Program-made: the position numbers and the translations under genes
Shown: positions 60,101 to 64,000 of the stretch, piece by piece
How the letters are laid out: each line of letters opens with the position of its first letter
Position numbering within the stretch: position 1 is the first letter of the stretch
Notes under the pieces: generated by a model
What the model was told of the DNA's origin: nothing
Seen by the model: only the letters and a program-made list of their open reading frames with translations
Database searches by the model: none
From: Arbacia lixula
Lineage: Eukaryota > Echinodermata > Echinoidea > Arbacioida > Arbaciidae
DNA length: 64,000 nucleotides
Assembly: GCA_963669155.1 (NCBI GenBank)
Contig: OZ022576.1
Location: 8,927,943-8,991,942, forward strand
Reading direction: 5' to 3'

Positions 60101-62638
60101 GAAACAATGTTAAAAAAACTATTCATCATCTTGGAAACACACCATTCAATGCCTAGAGGTTTTTCCTCCATACCCCGTAAGTCTGTGCAAATTACTTTTC
60201 TTCAATCAAGGAAATTTGTGCCACTCATGCATACTTAAGACATGGGACTAACCATTTCTGAACCGATTTTGGCAAGCTGTGGGGACAGGCTCTCTACTGT
60301 GCTCTCTGCGGACACCCGACATCCTCTCTGGAGTAAAATGGGTCCAACGTCAAACCTTTAGAGCAAGGATATGAAAAGAAATGTATTTAAAACAAAGCAA
60401 CACAAGAACAATGGATGAATAAAACCATGTAATTTGTCAAGAATAACATTTCTTCTCTCATTTTACGACTTTCTTTATAAGGCGCTTCATCAGATTCACA
60501 TTTGAGACTGCAAGTTTAAGTTTCTTTCATATGATATTCCATTGTTCTGACTTAAGATGCTGGAATAAATTAGCATCTTGGTATACAAATTATTTGTTGA
60601 GGGGGGAGGAAAATATAAAAGGGAAGTTGTTTGTCACAATAACACCTTACTTAATTCCCTCCTCAGACTTAACTGAAGGCTTTGGTGGTTCTGAGAAAAA
60701 GTTTTTGACTATGTCGCCTTAGCCTTGATCCATAGATGTGATTAGCTTTCTGATTTTTACTTCAGTCATTTTTCAGAAGAGCAACTGACAATGACAGTTC
60801 ATTTTGGAATACCATCCTTGAACGACAATTGAGTCAAGCTGATTTTTAATAAGACATGAAGATATTCGGGTATATGATTAAGACGAACCGTTGTGGATGA
60901 ATCCTCATGATAGAGACGCCCGTGACCTCATCGCCGCTGAGTATGGTGTGCTGGATCGGAGCCCCTCCCCGCCAACGAGGTAGCAGGCTTGGGTGCACGT
61001 TCAGTATCCCCCTGCAACATCCAGGGATAAAAGTGAAAGTTAATCCTGCTATTGTCATATCAACCCCATGATATACACACATGACATGAGCAATGAGGGA
61101 GTGAATATAGTGGTGTTAGTTCTGAAGAGTTGAAACAAAACACCTGTTTCGTTTATGATGTACACTTTGATGAATAAACAATTTATTCGTGTTACAACAC
61201 ATCTTTTTTCCACCTGATAAAACATAATGTATCTTGTATGCCCATAACTTGCATACAGAACAATTCTATTGAACATCTCTTCTCAATGGTTTTAAGTCCC
61301 AGCTGCTTTTGTTAATAGCAGATTTGTAATATTTCCCTGGATAACATTAGAAAGATTGATACAAACAGGGTGTCATTACTTTAAATTTTATTCTTGTTTA
61401 TATCTCTAAGTTCTTTTTTTCATTGAACCAGTTCAAAGAAGACATTTCCTTTGTATGATATGTGTAAGAGAAGAGATGTTTATAGGGGTCGGTGGATCAT
61501 ACAAACAGGAAAGTGAACTTACATAGGAAAGCTCTGAATCAGCCATTGAGGTATGAGGTGACCAAACGATACGATGACTCCGACGTCGAACCCGGACACG
61601 ACGTCCCCACCTACAGGCCACTGATGACATGGGAGACCCTCGTCCTGACTGAAGTCCCACACGGGCGACGTCTGTTTCCTCTTCCCTCGGCGCTTTATGA
61701 GCTGCCAAATCAACCAGAACATTTCAGATTGTGATACAACACAATGAGGAGAAACAAATCTAAACATGTAGGGGCTACTTATCAAGCCTAATATAATTGA
61801 TCAGGCAACCCTGAACCATGTAGTTTATTCAAGTTGGGGTATCACCCACATCCACATATCAAGTACAACCCAACTTATGCCCTCGTCTCTAAAAACACCA
61901 ATATAACAAGATGAAAGTTCAATTCTTGCTCACCTTACTGCCTGGAACAGTGACTTCAAGTCTGTCAATCAGATGACCAGTCTGTCTGAAAAGACAAGAG
62001 TAAACCTTAGAAGTTATTATTACATCCAACACAAAGTAGGTTTATTGCCATAACATCAATGCAATTTAAAATGTAACTTCCAATAGAGAATACAAATAAT
62101 TTTGTATTACAAGGTGATATGCAAAAAAGAGGAATATTTATAAGTTCCATATTTGATCAATTGCAAGCATGATTACATGACTACGCAGGACAAGAACAAA
62201 GAGGGGTATACAGGAACATAAAAAAGATAATTTTTCCTTCACTTACTAGTAGTTAAATTGCAATTTTATAAGCATTTGCATATGATAATTTGTTTAATAA
62301 TGATCAAGCCTCCTTTGAAATACCAATATCATTCAAGACATCAATGCTGAGTAATTCCATAAAATCAATTAGGTATGTTCTTCACGTTATATATGTTGTA
62401 ACTTACTAACTTACCTAGCTTTTTCTAATGCCTGCAAATGTGGGAGGGAGAAGTGGTCAGTCCCAAAGAACATCACCTTCCATTTCTGGTCTTGCCCTGC
62501 AGTTGGTTGTTGATGACATTCTCTTTGGTGGGCGAAACGAACCTGTCGACCTGGCAGACTAGCATAGAGGGAGGTGTAAAGCTTGCCTGAAGATGAACGC
62601 ATGTACACAAGATTTCTCGTCCATACTGGGAACTGCAT
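56967..62638 (-). CDS. MTFMT: Methionyl-tRNA formyltransferase, mitochondrial, ten coding exons
   Basis: Join of 62638-62415, 61985-61934, 61701-61523, 61011-60889, 60355-60253, 59673-59598, 58833-58745, 58259-58187, 57994-57915 and 57116-56967, 382 aa (human about 389). In mitochondria it transfers the formyl group of 10-formyl-THF to Met-tRNA(Met) for translation initiation. Residues 1 to ~50 are an Arg-rich presequence without acidic residues up to Glu40. The formyltransferase fold begins [10 protein letters not shown]. The folate/catalytic block is [23 protein letters not shown] and RFDVGPIL, with Asn156, His158 and Asp195 matching E. coli FMT N106/H108/D144. The C-terminal domain carries RLFRAIGGQ and DGWVGF..FYNGYL. 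The ATG at 62638 is the first in frame after an upstream TAA. Confidence 0.94.
57596..57790. repeat. Polypurine (GAAGA-rich) tract inside MTFMT intron 9
   Basis: About 195 bp are almost entirely A and G on the + strand (pyrimidine on the transcribed sense strand). The Phe/Leu/Ser-rich open frame on the minus strand is a by-product of this composition. Confidence 0.7.
57915..57994 (-). CDS. MTFMT: MTFMT exon 9
   Basis: [20 protein letters not shown], then IICVRCQ. It corresponds to human GSVIYHKQSQILLVYCK. Acceptor TTTTCAG, donor GTAAGT. Confidence 0.82.
58187..58259 (-). CDS. MTFMT: MTFMT exon 8
   Basis: [20 protein letters not shown], then RELH. It corresponds to human PLQTLWMANTIKLLDLVEV. 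Acceptor TCTTCTAG, donor GTAGGA. Confidence 0.8.
58360..58440. repeat. C run and G run pair in MTFMT intron 7
   Basis: CCCCCCCCTCCACCCC at about 58370 and a 13-base G run at about 58421 lie roughly 45 bp apart and could pair into a stem. Confidence 0.5.
58745..58833 (-). CDS. MTFMT: MTFMT exon 7: start of the C-terminal tRNA-binding domain
   Basis: [20 protein letters not shown], then RLFRAIGGQ. Human has [27 protein letters not shown] here, so the alignment is clear. Acceptor TTGACAG, donor GTAAGG. Confidence 0.87.
59076..59184. mobile_element. Truncated second copy of the 5514 MITE, inside MTFMT intron 6
   Basis: GTGGGGTGTTTCACCAAGCTGTTC, with a diverged copy of the nested arm, TGACCCCTTCTTGTGCTAAAT and a loop in the opposite orientation (ATTCTCAATGA where the first copy has TCATTGAGAAT), ending AGCTTAAG. 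The far arm is missing. It is older and more diverged than the 5514 copy. Confidence 0.6.
59185..59590 (-). other. Remainder of MTFMT intron 6
   Basis: AT-rich. A loose repeat of CTAAGTACACAAATA/CTAAGTAAGATTTCACAAATA words around 59337-59400 may be part of another dispersed repeat. Nothing coding is seen. Confidence 0.35.
59598..59673 (-). CDS. MTFMT: MTFMT exon 6
   Basis: [20 protein letters not shown], then EGVTF. It fills the linker between the two domains, where human has LISVLKNLPESLSN..EGATY. Acceptor TTCCAG, donor GTGAGG. Confidence 0.82.
60253..60355 (-). CDS. MTFMT: MTFMT exon 5
   Basis: Completes Arg193, then [20 protein letters not shown] and [14 protein letters not shown]. Asp195 is the catalytic Asp equivalent. 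The acceptor is CTCTAAAG and the donor GTTAGT. Confidence 0.87.
60889..61011 (-). CDS. MTFMT: MTFMT exon 4: folate-binding and catalytic block
   Basis: [40 protein letters not shown], then the first two bases of Arg193. It holds Asn156, His158 and the SLLPxxRG formyl-folate signature. The reading frame requires the donor CG/GTTCGT, which lacks the usual purine at +3 and A at +4. Confidence 0.9.
61523..61701 (-). CDS. MTFMT: MTFMT exon 3
   Basis: [20 protein letters not shown], then [20 protein letters not shown], then [12 protein letters not shown]. The [10 protein letters not shown] strand and the (K/S)FP end match the family. A very basic RRGKRK stretch replaces the SPSPKGLP segment of human. 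Donor GTAAGT, splitting the Met152 codon. Confidence 0.88.
61934..61985 (-). CDS. MTFMT: MTFMT exon 2 (52 nt)
   Basis: It encodes [17 protein letters not shown], matching the human LIDKLEVVTMPSPS segment. It is too short to appear as an independent open frame, but it is fixed by frame, CTTTTCAG acceptor and GTGAGC donor. Confidence 0.85.
62415..62638 (-). CDS. MTFMT: MTFMT exon 1: mitochondrial presequence and first beta strand
   Basis: Residues 1-74 plus two bases. The start [20 protein letters not shown] is basic and hydroxylated, as expected for import. [20 protein letters not shown] then matches the human VLFFGTDQFAREALRAL start of the catalytic fold. The donor is GTAAGT. Confidence 0.88.
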
Positions 62639-63500
62639 GGTGCATGTAGGCAGTAGTTTCACTGGGTTCCAGCTCTCTGAAGAAGATTAATAAGAGGACC
62701 AAGTTCATCTGGAATACTCTTGATATTCTTATTCTGTCTGTGTTGTGACTGTGACATAATATGAAAATATGACAGAACAGGATCAGGAATGATGTTGCCA
62801 ATACTAGAACTAATGGCATACACGTACAGTACGGAATGGTGAATCTGTTTTATCCCATCAAATTCATGCATCACTGCATTGTCCTTTAATATCTGCACGA
62901 CTGCAGACATTAAAAAAAAAAGAGTATATCTTTCAGTTTCATTTCACTTTCAGTTTCAAGTTTCAAACAAACTGCGAGATTTCTGCAGAGATTGGACTAG
63001 CTTTATATTGGCCTTTGGTCTAAGGCTAGCAATTTTTCAAAGGTGGAGATCAAAATTAAACATTTAGTTTACACATTCTACAACTTATTGCAACAATCAC
63101 ACATTGCATTGGTTATTAACACTGCGCACTGGCCACTGCACTGTAGACAGTGCGTGCACATGCACCTGTGCACAACGATGCACTCAAGATTCACAGTCCC
63201 ATTCATTCACTTTCTTGCAAGCTTCAGTTATTGATGATTATCATATAAACATACAGCTGCATGAAACACTTACCGGTATATCATGTCCGATATAAACACT
63301 CTTCTGTATCGTGAGTAAGGGGTTGTATTAGATCTTGAGTCCATAAACAAGGAATATTACAGATAAATGTAAAATAAGAAGCGTATTAACACGGTTCCAT
63401 TCACTGTGTCTGACATATTATTACTGACTCTAGTCTATCTCTCTGCATCTGGGCACGTGCACATGCATCATAGCAGACGAACGAACAAGTTTCAGTAGTC
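62639..63500 (-). promoter_or_regulatory. MTFMT upstream region
   Basis: No upstream coding sequence of MTFMT is expected, because an in-frame TAA lies about 50 nt before the start codon. No clear TATA box or CpG-rich core was picked out. The promoter and any 5'UTR exon should be in this stretch. Confidence 0.3.
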
Positions 63501-63511
63501 TACGTTCCAAG

Positions 63512-63515
<4 letters not shown>

Positions 63516-63559
<44 letters not shown>

Positions 63560-63591
63560 CCTGGTTGTTTATTGGCTAGATAAAGATTAAC
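63516..63591 (-). mobile_element. Possible retrocopy end: ~40-nt T run with an AATAAA just outside it on the minus strand
   Basis: A run of about 40 T (63517-63556) is followed by ACTCCTGGTTGTTTATTGGC. Read on the minus strand this is GCCAATAAACAACCAGGAGT and then poly(A), the layout of a retroposed mRNA or LINE 3' end. No matching target duplication was found before the window ends, so the body is undefined. Confidence 0.4.
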
Positions 63592-63748
63592 AAAACATTG
63601 TACTGACCTATTATGTACACATTAAACAAATGATTCGTTCAATTCATATAATTATTTTTTTTCTACTTGTTCATCCAATGAATTTGACAAAAATTCAGTA
63701 TTCATTTCACCTGAAGCAAAGCCTGTGGTGTAGGTGGGGCAGACATGG

Positions 63749-63939
63749 GTAGACACCCCCCCCCCTCTCTCCCCTCACTCTCTCTCTCCCACCCCCTCTC
63801 TCCCCCTCTCTCTTTAAATGTTAAAATAATTTCTGATCACTCTTGGTTAGTTCATAAATCTTTTTTTTTTGTACAAGAAATGCTTCAATAAATATCCTAA
63901 AGACAAATACAGGAGTTGATCTCTAAATGTAACTCTCTC

Positions 63940-64000
<61 letters not shown>
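63749..64000. repeat. C/CT-rich low-complexity sequence and CT microsatellite at the window edge
   Basis: A C run and CT-rich block at 63749-63812, then a (CT)n run from 63932 that continues past the window end. Confidence 0.85.

Noticed and set aside
61433-61734. Open frames 61433-61708 (-) and 61492-61734 (+)
   Set aside because: Shadows of MTFMT exon 3. Only the frame giving [10 protein letters not shown] continues through the splice sites.

Overview
This looks like AT-rich nuclear DNA of a marine invertebrate deuterostome. A sea urchin or other echinoderm is my best guess, but that is inference. The spliced genes have vertebrate-like family members, GT-AG introns of 0.15-3 kb, many CA/GA microsatellites, long C or G homopolymer runs and several short inverted-repeat elements. 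Nothing bacterial or organellar is visible.

Three protein-coding genes can be supported. (1) At the left edge, on the + strand, is only the last coding exon (2021-2203) of phosphopantothenate--cysteine ligase (PPCS, CoA synthesis). (2) At 9425-15937 on the - strand is a complete six-exon type II sodium/phosphate cotransporter (SLC34 family, NaPi-IIb-like, 774 aa). Every exon junction keeps the reading frame. (3) At 56967-62638 on the - strand is a complete ten-exon mitochondrial methionyl-tRNA formyltransferase (MTFMT, 382 aa). It has an Arg-rich presequence and the catalytic Asn/His/Asp set. PPCS and the transporter converge on a 7.2 kb intergenic region that holds a tandem array, a nested 5'-truncated retrotransposon with an 18-bp target duplication, and a palindromic MITE. 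The three genes have unrelated jobs (CoA synthesis, phosphate uptake, mitochondrial translation initiation), so I infer no operon-like link.

The 41 kb between the transporter and MTFMT (about 16.1-56.9 kb) holds no gene I can recognise. It contains microsatellites, C/G homopolymers, minisatellite-like tandem duplications, several inverted-repeat elements, and a 1.74 kb foldback-like element (31697-33438). That element has 276-277 bp, nearly identical inverted arms built from short tandem repeats. Two stretches there look like isolated exons of unknown genes (about 21648-21838 on -, 54355-54534 on +) and are offered only as weak candidates.

The best second-look items are the foldback element, the transporter's Nedd4-type PPPY motif, its loop that lacks the inner cysteine pair, its GGATVHD variant of the electrogenicity motif, the hairpin element at 18336-18550, and the repeated GTCATGTGAC palindromes downstream of MTFMT. 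I did not find a convincing, wholly new biological system. All alignments were made by eye and from memory of the families.
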